Source: an uncultured Christensenella sp.
Lineage (GTDB): Bacteria; Bacillota; Clostridia; Christensenellales; UBA1242
Direction of reading: 5' to 3'
DNA length: 33,414 nt
NCBI GenBank assembly: GCA_949292875.1
Contig: CASFBJ010000011.1
Coordinates: 1 to 33,414 of the forward strand
The translations under genes were made by a program, and so were the position numbers. Under the pieces are notes generated by a model. It saw only the letters and a list, made by a program, of their open reading frames with translations. It did not search any database and was not told the origin of the DNA. Shown here one piece after another: positions 6,512 to 15,652 of the stretch; the first letter of the stretch is position 1, and each line of letters starts with the position of its first letter.

Positions 6512-8501
6512 AACCTTGATATAGATATTTGTAAGGTCCTTTATTTATCTTATATGCTTTATTTGTATTTTGATACTTAGATATATATTCACTATACAAT
6601 GCACTTGAATAATTTAATGAAATAGTAGAAACCACACTTGTAAGTGTTTCATCTAGATATGTTTCTTTTGTATGAGCATTAGTTGTATAGCACTTTAAAA
6701 TCATTGCTTGCAATTCTACATTTGTAAACATAGATGCAACATTGTCTACAGTTATTGTAGAAGTCTTGTCTTGCTCTTTTATTTCATTTACTATAATTTT
6801 TTTAGCAAGTTCAACATTTTCGCTACTTGTCAAGTCTATATTTTTTGGAGTTCCTGTAAACATTATTATATGATATCCATGTTCTGTTAGAACAAGTCCA
6901 GACATAGCGCCTTCTTCTCCAACAAATATAGCATTATCTATATACTCATTATAAGCGTCTGTATAACCAACATATTCACCATCTTTTAAGTCTTCATAAT
7001 AAACTTTGCCATCTTCTACAGCATCTTCAGGTTTATCCATTATAACAGCACTATCTTTCAAATCACCTATTAAATTACTACCGCTATAATCTTGCGCAAA
7101 GATATATGCTTCAAGCAAACTTCTTGTAGCGTCTGTAAAACTTTCAACCATTTTACTTCTACTATCTGTTTCACTATCTTCTTTTATCTCTCTTCCTACT
7201 ACATAATCTCTTTCAGCATTTTTAATTCCAGGATCCATGTTATACATATATACATATTTGTTAAAAATTTTTGCTCTTTCTTCTAATGTATCTGCACTAA
7301 GTACAGCATTTTTTATTTCTTCAAATACTTCACCTGCAGGAACATTTTCTCTTATAACATTCCCATTTTCATCATAAGCATTTACTTTTATCTTATCTGC
7401 AACTTTTTTCTCATAAAGTTCATATTCTTCTTTTGAAAGAACTTTTTTCATTTCTTCTAAGTCTTTCTTTTGTTTATCACTATATTGTAGTAAAACATGA
7501 GTAACATAACCAAAAGCATTTTCATCAGGACTATAGTACACTTTACTAGAATCTTCTAGCATTGCTTTTACATAAGCGTCCATATTATTTTCATACAATG
7601 CCTTACTAGCATTATATTTTTCTAGGTAAGAGTTTACTATCTTAGTTGCATTTACACCTTCTTCCGCAATTTCAGTATAATACTCTGTAACTTTATCTAT
7701 ATACAACTGATTGATATATTCATCAAGCATTTTTGTCATTTCTTTAACTATTATTTGTTTTTCACTATACTTAGAGTAAAAAGTATAACTTGTTTTATAG
7801 GCAATAGAAATTTCTTCATAAATCCTATCTTTCATTTCATCGCCAAATTCCGCAACATAACTATCATCTAGTATTTTAAATAATGAATCTGTTATATCCT
7901 TGCCTTGCTCATAAGATTTGTAAACATCGGCATAAGTTTGAATAAACTCTACATCATCATTTTCTATAGAATCAAATACCATTTTATAAGATTTATCTTC
8001 ACCATTTTGTACAACCTGTACACCATAGTTATATGCAGGTTCAAATTTTTCTTCTTTTGTAAAACCTTCTGCGTCATCTTCTTCATCTGGCACAGTTGTG
8101 TCGTAACCCATATCTTTTCTTACTTCTTCAGCATAAGCGTCCATAAAACTACCAAAATAAGTTACCAAATCGCTTATAGTACTACTTTTGTCTTTATCGG
8201 ATATAGTAATCTTTTTGTCAGTTTCCATTTCTCTACCTATATCCGCTATTACTTCACGAATAAGAACAGAAGTTAGACAATATTCAACTGCTTGTTCTGC
8301 AGTGTATCCTTGTTGCACAAGTGATTGAGCATTATTTGCATAATTTCTTAAAAGTTCATCTAAAGTAACTTCCACATTTCCAACACTTGCAACAACTTGA
8401 TTTAGTTTCCTTTCTTGATTTTCAACAAAAAGTGAACAACCTGTAAACATATACATAATTGTTATCATACAAAAAGCAAAAGCAAATATTTTCTTTTTCA
8501 T
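6510..8501 (-). CDS. PrsA/SurA-like foldase lipoprotein (PpiC-type)
   Basis: Start ATG at 8501 with GGAGAG just upstream; the in-frame upstream extension has no ribosome binding site. It gives 663 aa. Residues 1-22 are a lipoprotein signal with lipobox F-T-G-C (Cys22). Residues ~35-80 resemble a SurA/PrsA N-domain (VASVGNVEVTLDEL). Two stretches typical of PpiC rotamases are visible: YVTHVLLQYSD midway, and AMSGLVLTEHGYHIIMF near residue 560-580. They are separated by a long insertion, so the rotamase domain may be split or inactive. It is about twice the usual PrsA length. It should act outside the membrane as an extracytoplasmic chaperone. It follows mfd at 110 nt on the same strand, the order seen in many Clostridia, and ends at a bidirectional terminator. 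Confidence 0.8.
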   Translation of the reverse strand: MKKKIFAFAFCMITIMYMFTGCSLFVENQERKLNQVVASVGNVEVTLDELLRNYANNAQSLVQQGYTAEQAVEYCLTSVLIREVIADIGREMETDKKITISDKDKSSTISDLVTYFGSFMDAYAEEVRKDMGYDTTVPDEEDDAEGFTKEEKFEPAYNYGVQVVQNGEDKSYKMVFDSIENDDVEFIQTYADVYKSYEQGKDITDSLFKILDDSYVAEFGDEMKDRIYEEISIAYKTSYTFYSKYSEKQIIVKEMTKMLDEYINQLYIDKVTEYYTEIAEEGVNATKIVNSYLEKYNASKALYENNMDAYVKAMLEDSSKVYYSPDENAFGYVTHVLLQYSDKQKKDLEEMKKVLSKEEYELYEKKVADKIKVNAYDENGNVIRENVPAGEVFEEIKNAVLSADTLEERAKIFNKYVYMYNMDPGIKNAERDYVVGREIKEDSETDSRSKMVESFTDATRSLLEAYIFAQDYSGSNLIGDLKDSAVIMDKPEDAVEDGKVYYEDLKDGEYVGYTDAYNEYIDNAIFVGEEGAMSGLVLTEHGYHIIMFTGTPKNIDLTSSENVELAKKIIVNEIKEQDKTSTITVDNVASMFTNVELQAMILKCYTTNAHTKETYLDETLTSVVSTISLNYSSALYSEYISKYQNTNKAYKINKGPYKYLYQG

Positions 8502-8611
8502 GTTCTCTCCTATAATGTTTGAACTAATACAATAATAAATTTTATCGCATATTAAACATATTATACATAATATTTTTAAAATAAGCAACTACAATCAAAA
8601 GTTTTTTATAA

Positions 8612-11600
8612 TTAAAAAGTTAAAAATTGTAAAAGCAAATCATGCAAAATTTGCTTACTTTGTATATTTGTTTTTAGTTCATACTTATTACTTATTGTTA
8701 CATCTTTTTTAAATCCAATCTTTACAAGCTCATTTAAAATATTACCATCTAATTCATAAAACTCTATACTTGCGTAACTATTCTTTAATATAATGCGTTT
8801 TATGTTGTAATTTTGAGCAATGTTTTTTAGCAAGCCTATTTCCGCTAAAGCATATACTTCGTTAGGAATGCTACCATATATATCTTGCAAATGATTAATT
8901 AATGATATTTGTTCTTCTTTATTTTGAAGCCTTGAAATTTGATTGTATATCTTTATTCTTTCATCTTCTTGTTCTATATATGTGTGCGGGATAAATGCTG
9001 GTAGTGTAACATCTATTTTTACTTCTTTTTTATCTTGCACTTTTTCTCCGTCTATTTCATTTAAAGCCTCTTCAAGAAGTTTGCAATACATATCATAACC
9101 AAGTTTTGCTATATGTCCATGTTGATTTGCGCCCAATATATCTCCTGCGCCTCTAAGTTCCAAATCTCGCATAGCAAGTTTAAAACCACTACCTAAAGAT
9201 GTAAATTCTTTTATTGCCTTAAGTCTTTCATAGGCATTTTGTGTTAAATTTTGTTCTTTCTTATACATAAAATAAGCATAAGCGAGCCTATTTCCTCTAC
9301 CAACTCTACCTTTAAGTTGATACAATTGACTAAGGCCAAAATTTCCAGCATTTAAAACAATTAGAGTATTTGCCATAGGTAAATCTATGCCATTTTCTAT
9401 AAGTGATGTAGCAACCATTATTTGAGTTTTATTTTCATACAAGTCTAGTACTGCTTGCTCTAGTTCATTACTTCTCATTTGTCCATGCGCTATACCTATG
9501 CTTGCTTCAGGCAATAACCTTTTTATCTCACTTGCAACTACATTTATATCTACAACTCTATTGTAAACAATAAGTACTTGTCCGCCTCTTTGCATTTCAC
9601 GCTTGCATGCTTCTAATATAAAACTCTTTTGCTCTTCACAAACTATTGTTTGTACTGCTTGTCTATTTTTTGGTGGAGTCGTTATTAAACTTATATCTCT
9701 TACTCCTATAAGCGACATATTTAATGTTCTAGGAATAGGAGTTGCAGACAATGTAAGAACATTAACATCTTTTTTTATCTCTTTTATCTTCTCTTTATCA
9801 TTAACTCCAAATCTTTGCTCTTCATCTAGTATAAGTAGCCCCAAATCACTAAAAGATACATCTTTGCTAAGCATTCTCTTAGTACCACATACTACATTTA
9901 CATCTCCTGATTTTAAGCCTTCAATTACTTCTTTATTTTTACTAGAAGATTGAAGCTTACTTAATTGTTCTACTTTTATGCCAAAAGAAAGCAATCTTTT
10001 TTTGAATGAAATGTAATGCTGATGACACAGTATACTTGTTGGAACTAATATAGCAACTTGTTTCGCATTTAATACCGTTAAAAATGTAGCAATCATTGCA
10101 ACTTCAGTTTTGCCAAAACCCACATCGCCACAAACAAGTCTATCCATTATTTTGCCCGAACTCATGTCTTTAATTACTTCTTCTACTGCTTGCTTTTGGT
10201 CAGTAGTAAGTTCAAATCCAAAACTGTCTTCAAACTCTTGCAATAAACTTTGATTTATTTCATATTTGAATCCTTGTTTACTCTCTCTTATTGCATACAA
10301 TTTTTTCAAATCATAAGCAAGTTTTTTAACACTATCCTTTGCTTTCGCTTTTGCTTTTTTGAAACTATCGCTACCTAATGTGTCTAACTTAGGTTCTTTT
10401 TCGCCTATATAACTTGACAACTGGTCTACATGCTCAGTAGGTACATATAGCACGCCACCATTGGCATACTCTAATACAAAATAATCTTTTTCACTTATGC
10501 CAAAATTAAGCCTGCTTATTTGCACACATTTAGCAACACCATAATTTTCATGCACGACATAATCGCCCACTTTAGGTAAGTAAAATACTCGTGCCTTATC
10601 CACATTATCCACTTTTTTAAGTCTATATCCATCAAAAGACTGAGTAGACAATACAATAAGTTTTTGGTCTAAAAATCCAAAACTGCTTTCCACATTACTA
10701 CGCATAATGTTTATTTGATTTTTTTGCAAAATGTCTGTAATCTTATAACTTAAATGCAAATCTTTTAACCTATGCGCTACTATGTCTTCTGCTTGTTTAG
10801 AACTAACACAAATGACTATAGTAAAGTTTTGCCTATCATAGTACTGAATATCTTTATACATTTGCGTTGTATCATTACCATATTTTAGGTGCGTAGGACA
10901 ACTAAAGTATAATTTTGCCCTACTAAAGAAAAAGGCATTACCTATATCCAATGACTCAAATGCTATAACATTTTTACATACATTAAATTTGCAATTATCC
11001 ACAGATATATATAGATTCGTGTAAAACTTATCTAAAATTTTTTCACCTATTCGCCTTATTATATCTGTTTGCACATCTTCATATGCTTTTTTAAGTACAC
11101 TATAACACCTACTAGGTTCGTCTATTATAATATAGTCTTCTTCAAACCATGAAGCAATGTTTGATACAGCATGCTCACTTTTAGGCAAATAATATAATAT
11201 ATCTTTATCATCTTCTTTTTGAAAATCATCTAAAACAAAAGAATAAGGCAAAATGTCTATGCTGTCCAACTTTTCTTTTGTTTTATAATCTTCTTTTTCA
11301 ATGCTAAATATGTTTTCTATTTCATTATCAAAAAACTCTATCCTAATTATGTCATCATAGTTTAGTAGATATATCTCTAGTGTATCTCCACGAAGTCTAT
11401 ATTCACCTAAATCTGTTATTTCATCTACTTTTGTATAACCTAATTTTGTAAGATTTGAAAAAAGCAATTTAAAATCTATTTCATTCCCAATTTTTAAATT
11501 CATTGCATTTTTTATAAAGTCTTTTTTATTAGGTACTCTTTGCAATAAAACTTGAACGCACGCAACTATTACATCAATCTTTTTCAAAGTAAGCAATTGT

Positions 11601-11890
11601 AACGCATTTAATATCTCATCATAACCATAAGGCTTTGCCATTTGAAACGCTAAAGAATCTAAAAAACTTGTAAGCACCTGTACTGTTTTACCTAATGATA
11701 CAAAATGCCTTTTTACTTCTTGTGCTTGCTTTGCGCTAGACACTATATATAGTAAAGGTTTGTCCACATTTGAAGCAAAAAAGATACGCTCCCCCATTTG
11801 CGCACCCTTTACATCATATTTCCCGCCTATTAACAATTTTTTATAGGCTTCACTGTTTTGTTTTAAAAATTCATTAATTTGTTTTTGCAT
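8612..11890 (-). CDS. mfd: Transcription-repair coupling factor Mfd
   Basis: A DNA translocase that removes RNA polymerase stalled at lesions and recruits UvrA. Visible parts in order: a degenerate UvrB-like N-terminal region (YRLRGDTLEIYLLNYDD); the RNA-polymerase-interaction domain (VGDYVVHENYGVAKC); helicase motif I GDVGFGKTEVA near residue 590; motif II DEEQRFGV; motif III LSATPIPRTLNMSL; motif VI GRVGRGN; and the C-terminal TRCF domain (LPAFIPHTYIEQEDERIKIY). Length (~1092 aa) is slightly below the usual 1130-1180. The start is uncertain: ATG at 11890 and GTG at 11899 are both in frame and neither has a good ribosome binding site. Translation may depend on coupling to pth, whose stop is only 15-24 nt upstream. 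Confidence 0.97.
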   Translation of the reverse strand: MQKQINEFLKQNSEAYKKLLIGGKYDVKGAQMGERIFFASNVDKPLLYIVSSAKQAQEVKRHFVSLGKTVQVLTSFLDSLAFQMAKPYGYDEILNALQLLTLKKIDVIVACVQVLLQRVPNKKDFIKNAMNLKIGNEIDFKLLFSNLTKLGYTKVDEITDLGEYRLRGDTLEIYLLNYDDIIRIEFFDNEIENIFSIEKEDYKTKEKLDSIDILPYSFVLDDFQKEDDKDILYYLPKSEHAVSNIASWFEEDYIIIDEPSRCYSVLKKAYEDVQTDIIRRIGEKILDKFYTNLYISVDNCKFNVCKNVIAFESLDIGNAFFFSRAKLYFSCPTHLKYGNDTTQMYKDIQYYDRQNFTIVICVSSKQAEDIVAHRLKDLHLSYKITDILQKNQINIMRSNVESSFGFLDQKLIVLSTQSFDGYRLKKVDNVDKARVFYLPKVGDYVVHENYGVAKCVQISRLNFGISEKDYFVLEYANGGVLYVPTEHVDQLSSYIGEKEPKLDTLGSDSFKKAKAKAKDSVKKLAYDLKKLYAIRESKQGFKYEINQSLLQEFEDSFGFELTTDQKQAVEEVIKDMSSGKIMDRLVCGDVGFGKTEVAMIATFLTVLNAKQVAILVPTSILCHQHYISFKKRLLSFGIKVEQLSKLQSSSKNKEVIEGLKSGDVNVVCGTKRMLSKDVSFSDLGLLILDEEQRFGVNDKEKIKEIKKDVNVLTLSATPIPRTLNMSLIGVRDISLITTPPKNRQAVQTIVCEEQKSFILEACKREMQRGGQVLIVYNRVVDINVVASEIKRLLPEASIGIAHGQMRSNELEQAVLDLYENKTQIMVATSLIENGIDLPMANTLIVLNAGNFGLSQLYQLKGRVGRGNRLAYAYFMYKKEQNLTQNAYERLKAIKEFTSLGSGFKLAMRDLELRGAGDILGANQHGHIAKLGYDMYCKLLEEALNEIDGEKVQDKKEVKIDVTLPAFIPHTYIEQEDERIKIYNQISRLQNKEEQISLINHLQDIYGSIPNEVYALAEIGLLKNIAQNYNIKRIILKNSYASIEFYELDGNILNELVKIGFKKDVTISNKYELKTNIQSKQILHDLLLQFLTF

Positions 11891-11914
11891 AATATTCACA
11901 CTGCTTTTTAGAGT

Positions 11915-12463
11915 TTATTTTGTTTCATTACCTATGCTTTTTTTAGCAATTATATCTAATATCATTTCGCAAGCGGTATCTACACTTTGTTTTAATATTT
12001 GTAATTTATAAGGGTCTATATGAGATAACACATATTCATCTAATCTCATACTTAAGTCCCTACCTACACCTATTTTTACTCTCTTAAAATCTTCTTTTCC
12101 TATTTCCTTAACTATGCTTCTAAGCCCATTATGTGTCCCAGAACTTCCACTTTGCCTATAACGCACTTTTCCACACTCTAAGTCTATATCATCTACTGCG
12201 ACAATTATATTGTACGATTTTACCTTGTACTTTCTCATTATCTCATTTACGCAAATACCACTATTATTCATATATGTTTTAGGTTTGACTATAAGCACTT
12301 CTTCACCTTCATATTCTGTCTTTGCTATGCTCGCTTTACACTTATCTATATCAAACTTAACATTAAGCCTTTTTGCTAGTTCATCCGCCACCATAAATCC
12401 CATATTGTGATAAGTATTTTTAAAACCGTTTCCTATATTTCCTAATCCTACTACTGCTATCAT
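11915..12463 (-). CDS. pth: Peptidyl-tRNA hydrolase
   Basis: Releases tRNA from peptidyl-tRNA that drops off ribosomes; cytoplasmic. The family's key residues are all present: Asn9 (GLGN), catalytic His19 (YHNMGF), Asn66 (KTYMNNSG), Asp91 (VDDIDL) and Asn112 (GTHNGL). One variation is GLGNIG instead of the usual GLGNPG. The 182-aa length is normal. The start has AAAAGGA about 8 nt upstream, overlapping the stop codon of the glmU-like gene (12476-12478), so the two are translationally coupled. It sits between the glmU-like gene and mfd, the classic Firmicutes order. Confidence 0.97.
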   Translation of the reverse strand: MIAVVGLGNIGNGFKNTYHNMGFMVADELAKRLNVKFDIDKCKASIAKTEYEGEEVLIVKPKTYMNNSGICVNEIMRKYKVKSYNIIVAVDDIDLECGKVRYRQSGSSGTHNGLRSIVKEIGKEDFKRVKIGVGRDLSMRLDEYVLSHIDPYKLQILKQSVDTACEMILDIIAKKSIGNETK

Positions 12464-12475
12464 AAAATTTTCCTT

Positions 12476-13261
12476 TTATCCTTGTGTTACATTTATTAAT
12501 CTTGTATAAGCGTTTATCTCTGCATTACTTTCTATTTTAGATTGTTCTATGTATGCACCGTTTAATTTGCAATAATTCCCTATTTTGCTTCTTATGATTG
12601 TATTATTTGGCAAAATCACACAGCCCTTGCCTATTTCACTTTGGTCATAAATATAGTTATTAGGGAAAATAATAGTTCCTTCTCCTATCTCTACATCTGC
12701 ATCTATATAAACAGTTTTACTATCTCTAAATATTACTCCATTTTCCATATGATAAGCAACTATTCTATCTCGCATAATATTTTGCACTTCATTATATGCA
12801 TACAGATTTGTTACTGCAAAAAACTCTTTCGCAAATCCTTCGCCTATCTTTTGTATATCCATTATAGACATTCCTTTTTTTAACGATTGCAATTCTATCA
12901 TATAACCCCTTGGCAACTTACATACACCGCCACCATTAGATGTATATATGTTCCATAAATCTTGCAATACAACTTTAGTTAAAAGTGGAGTATCTGCATA
13001 TAATACACAAACTACACTTTTATTTTTTGCATGTTTTAATACTAAATCAAATACATTATCTTGCAATGTGTAATCCACTTCTATTACTTCATTACCATCT
13101 AAAGCACTTCTAGTCCAGTCTATAATTTTTTTACCGCAAATATCCATTTCATAAGCAGGCACACTATTATATAATGACAAAACATTATTTTTTAAAAGTA
13201 TGTAACAAATATCTTTACTGCTTATAGTTTTTTGTGTCAATGTTTGAAAAGTTGTATCCAT
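12476..13261 (-). CDS. Short GlmU-like protein lacking the catalytic loop
   Basis: 261 aa from the ATG at 13261, which has AAAGGAGAT 6 nt upstream. The N-terminal half is a reduced nucleotidyltransferase fold: it keeps VPAYEMDICGKKIIDWTRSA (like GlmU P-A-L-x-x-x-G-K-P-M-I) and VLYADTPLLT (like GlmU GDTPLLT). The glycine-rich UTP-binding loop L-A-A-G-x-G-T-R-M at the very N-terminus is missing, replaced by TFQTLTQKTISSKD. The C-terminal half begins a left-handed beta-helix (YIDADVEIGEGTIIFPNNYI) with about four turns and then stops, short of the acetyltransferase active site. GlmU is normally ~450 aa and makes UDP-GlcNAc. This protein is probably not a working GlmU. Its place before pth and mfd is the usual glmU position, so it likely descends from it. 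Confidence 0.75.
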   Translation of the reverse strand: MDTTFQTLTQKTISSKDICYILLKNNVLSLYNSVPAYEMDICGKKIIDWTRSALDGNEVIEVDYTLQDNVFDLVLKHAKNKSVVCVLYADTPLLTKVVLQDLWNIYTSNGGGVCKLPRGYMIELQSLKKGMSIMDIQKIGEGFAKEFFAVTNLYAYNEVQNIMRDRIVAYHMENGVIFRDSKTVYIDADVEIGEGTIIFPNNYIYDQSEIGKGCVILPNNTIIRSKIGNYCKLNGAYIEQSKIESNAEINAYTRLINVTQG

Positions 13262-13403
13262 GTTTATCTCCTTTAAGTATAATATAGCAAATATATACGA
13301 AATAATAAAGCATAATATTAAAACAATAAAATATTTTAACAAATTTCATATACATATGCTTATATGAAAATTAGAGAAACATAGTAACTAAAATATAAAA
13401 ATG

Positions 13404-13432
13404 TTGCATATTTTGTTTTTATGTGCTACACT
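13404..13432 (+). promoter_or_regulatory. Probable tyrS promoter
   Basis: A TTGCAT -35 (13404-13409), a 17-nt spacer ending in TGC (extended -10), and a TACACT -10 (13427-13432). The leader is only about 25 nt, so no T-box is present. Confidence 0.5.
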
Positions 13433-13462
13433 ACACTATATTTTTTTAATAGGAGTAGATAT

Positions 13463-14689
13463 ATGACACTATACGAAGATTTAAAATGGCGTGGCATAAT
13501 ACAAGATATAAGTAGCCCAGAATTAGAGAAAAAATTAAATGAAGGCGGTTTAACTTTCTATATTGGAACTGACCCTACAGCAGAAAGTTTACATTTTGGT
13601 CATTATTCTTCTTTCCACATAACTAAAAGATTAGCAAAAGCAGGACACACTCCTATTTTACTTGTAGGCGGAGCTACTGCTCTTATTGGAGACCCTAGAG
13701 GAACAGGAGAAAGAAAACTTGCAGACAAAGAAGCAATACTAAAAAACTTTGATAAACTAAAAGCACAAATACAAAAGATTTTCCCATACGAAGTTGTAAA
13801 TAATTACGATTGGATAAAAGATATAAATGTTTTAGATTTTTTAAGAGATTATGGTAAAAATATAAGCGTAAATTATCTTTTAAGTAAAGACTTAATTAAA
13901 AAGCAACTTGAAGTAGGGATATCTTATGCAGAGTTTTCTTACAATATATTGCAAGGATTAGACTTTAAACACCTTTATGAAACAAAAAATGTAACACTTC
14001 AAGTCGGAGGCTCTGACCAATGGGGCAATATTACAACAGGTATAGAACTTATTAGAAAAACATTAGGTAAGGAAGTATACGCATTTACTATGCCTCTTGT
14101 TACAGACTCTCATGGTAAGAAGTTTGGTAAAAGCGAAGGAAATGCTTTATGGCTAGATAAAGAAAAAACTTCTCCATACGAGTTATATCAGTTTTTACTA
14201 AATAGCGAAGATTGTATGATAATAACATACCTAAAACGCTTTACATTCCTATCTAAAGAAGAAATTGAAGATATAGAGAAAAAGCATTTTGAAAATCCTA
14301 ATTTGCGTATAGCACAAAAAGCACTTGCTAAAGAAGTTATTTGCGATTTACATGGCGAAGAAGAATACAATAAAGCAGTATACATCTCCGAAAAACTTTT
14401 TGAAGGCGACATTAAAAAAATACAACCTAAAGATTTAATCATCGCTTTAAAAGGTGTGCCAAACTTCACTTTTGAATTAGGTACAAACATTGTAGACCTT
14501 TTAGTAAACGCTAAAATATGTAGTTCAAAAAGAGAAGCAAGAGAAATGCTATCTAGTAACGCTATATCTTTGAATGGCGACATTATAAATGAAGATAAAG
14601 GAAATATTACAAAGGAAGATACATTAGATGGAAATACAATAGTAATAAGAAAAGGAAAGAAAAAGTTTTTTATAGGTAATTTGATATAA
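13463..14689 (+). CDS. tyrS: Tyrosyl-tRNA synthetase
   Basis: Charges tRNA-Tyr; class I synthetase in the cytoplasm. The start ATG at 13463 has AGGAG at 13451-13455, which rules out the longer frame from 13421. It gives 408 aa, the usual TyrRS length. The HIGH-like motif is HFGHY (44-48) and the KMSKS-like motif KFGKS (220-224). The tyrosine-binding G-G-S-D-Q-W-G-N is near 182-189. An S4 RNA-binding domain lies at ~343-408 (KICSSKREAREMLSSNAISL). It is divergent from the glmU-like/pth/mfd operon and convergent with the gene ending at 14835, with a bidirectional terminator between. Confidence 0.97.
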   Translation: MTLYEDLKWRGIIQDISSPELEKKLNEGGLTFYIGTDPTAESLHFGHYSSFHITKRLAKAGHTPILLVGGATALIGDPRGTGERKLADKEAILKNFDKLKAQIQKIFPYEVVNNYDWIKDINVLDFLRDYGKNISVNYLLSKDLIKKQLEVGISYAEFSYNILQGLDFKHLYETKNVTLQVGGSDQWGNITTGIELIRKTLGKEVYAFTMPLVTDSHGKKFGKSEGNALWLDKEKTSPYELYQFLLNSEDCMIITYLKRFTFLSKEEIEDIEKKHFENPNLRIAQKALAKEVICDLHGEEEYNKAVYISEKLFEGDIKKIQPKDLIIALKGVPNFTFELGTNIVDLLVNAKICSSKREAREMLSSNAISLNGDIINEDKGNITKEDTLDGNTIVIRKGKKKFFIGNLI

Positions 14690-14779
14690 TCATTTATCAA
14701 TCTTACAATAAAAATATTGAAAAGCTTTTTTAATGATATTACATTTAATATTTGTTTTAAATAAATGTATACTTGATGA

Positions 14780-14815
14780 AAAAAGGATAATGTACATAAA
14801 TACACTATCCTTTTT
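14780..14815. terminator. Bidirectional terminator after tyrS
   Basis: AAAAAGGATA (14780-14789) pairs with TATCCTTTTT (14806-14815). After one mismatch, TGTA pairs with TACA across a 6-nt loop. It lies between convergent genes. Its sequence closely resembles the terminator at 29773-29807. Confidence 0.9.
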
Positions 14816-14834
14816 AAAAACTAGATTTTAATCT

Positions 14835-15638
14835 CTACTTTACTCTTTCTTGAACTTTATTATCACGCTTCTTTCTCTTTCTTTCCCTTTGCTCTTCTCT
14901 TTCTTTAAGTTTTCTAAAATACTCTTGCCTTTTGAATTTCATAAAATTTACTACTTCATCTGTTTTTGCTTTATCTTCTCCATAATCAGTAATATTTACA
15001 TTACCTGCATCATCTTTTTTTTCATACTTTAATATATAGCCATCTTGGCAATAGTATAAGGCAGGTAGCGTCATTTTCGCAGTACACATAATATTTCTAT
15101 AACACTTTGAAAATGTTGAAAGAAAAAATGAATAATAGTTTTCTTTACATTGAGTACGCAAACAAGGTATAACTACTTTATCTCCAGGCAAAAAGGAAGA
15201 ACTGAGTTGCTCTGCATCATACTCACCAAAAGTTATATCTGTTCCATCTTCTACAAACATCAAAGCCATATTATCATTAAATGCATCACTAGAACACAAT
15301 GTAGAATCTCCATTCATTACAGACAACTCTTTAATAATGCCTTTTTTTGTATCATAATAAGATGCAGAAAATCCATTATTATTTTTATCAAAATCCTCTT
15401 TACTGCTATAATCGTACAAATATCCATATAGTTCTTTTGTTCCTATATCTGAAATCTGCTTCACAAACCCTCTTTTCACATATCCTACAGGAGTATAATA
15501 CTCTGCAAAATCAGTTCTCTTATTATCAGGTCCCAAGTCATATATAGCAGTTTGATTTGTCAAAAGACATATTCTTCTTATTGGTTTATCAGGATATTGT
15601 ATCTCACTTTTTTTCATTCTTTTTATGAAAGTAGACAT
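14835..15638 (-). CDS. Conserved-looking protein of unknown function (267 aa)
   Basis: This is the second gene of a two-gene minus-strand operon, 14 nt after the 438-aa gene, with a strong ribosome binding site (AAAGGAGAT, 7 nt from ATG). I recognise no family. The body (residues 10-215) is mixed and rich in Tyr, Asp and Gly (for example YGYLYDYSSKEDFDKNNNGF), with no signal peptide or membrane segment. Residues ~222-267 are extremely charged and basic (KFKRQEYFRKLKEREEQRER, then KRKKRDNK) and probably form a long helix. Charge and pairing suggest a complex with the upstream gene product or with nucleic acid. That is inference only. Confidence 0.75.
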   Translation of the reverse strand: MSTFIKRMKKSEIQYPDKPIRRICLLTNQTAIYDLGPDNKRTDFAEYYTPVGYVKRGFVKQISDIGTKELYGYLYDYSSKEDFDKNNNGFSASYYDTKKGIIKELSVMNGDSTLCSSDAFNDNMALMFVEDGTDITFGEYDAEQLSSSFLPGDKVVIPCLRTQCKENYYSFFLSTFSKCYRNIMCTAKMTLPALYYCQDGYILKYEKKDDAGNVNITDYGEDKAKTDEVVNFMKFKRQEYFRKLKEREEQRERKRKKRDNKVQERVK

Positions 15639-15652
15639 GTGTATCTCCTTTT

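Noticed and set aside
14188-14805. 205-aa open frame antisense to tyrS, and similar long antisense frames across metG, mfd and the 438-aa gene
   Set aside because: They are shadows of secure genes, have Phe/Ile/Ser-rich compositions typical of antisense AT-rich DNA, and lack ribosome binding sites.
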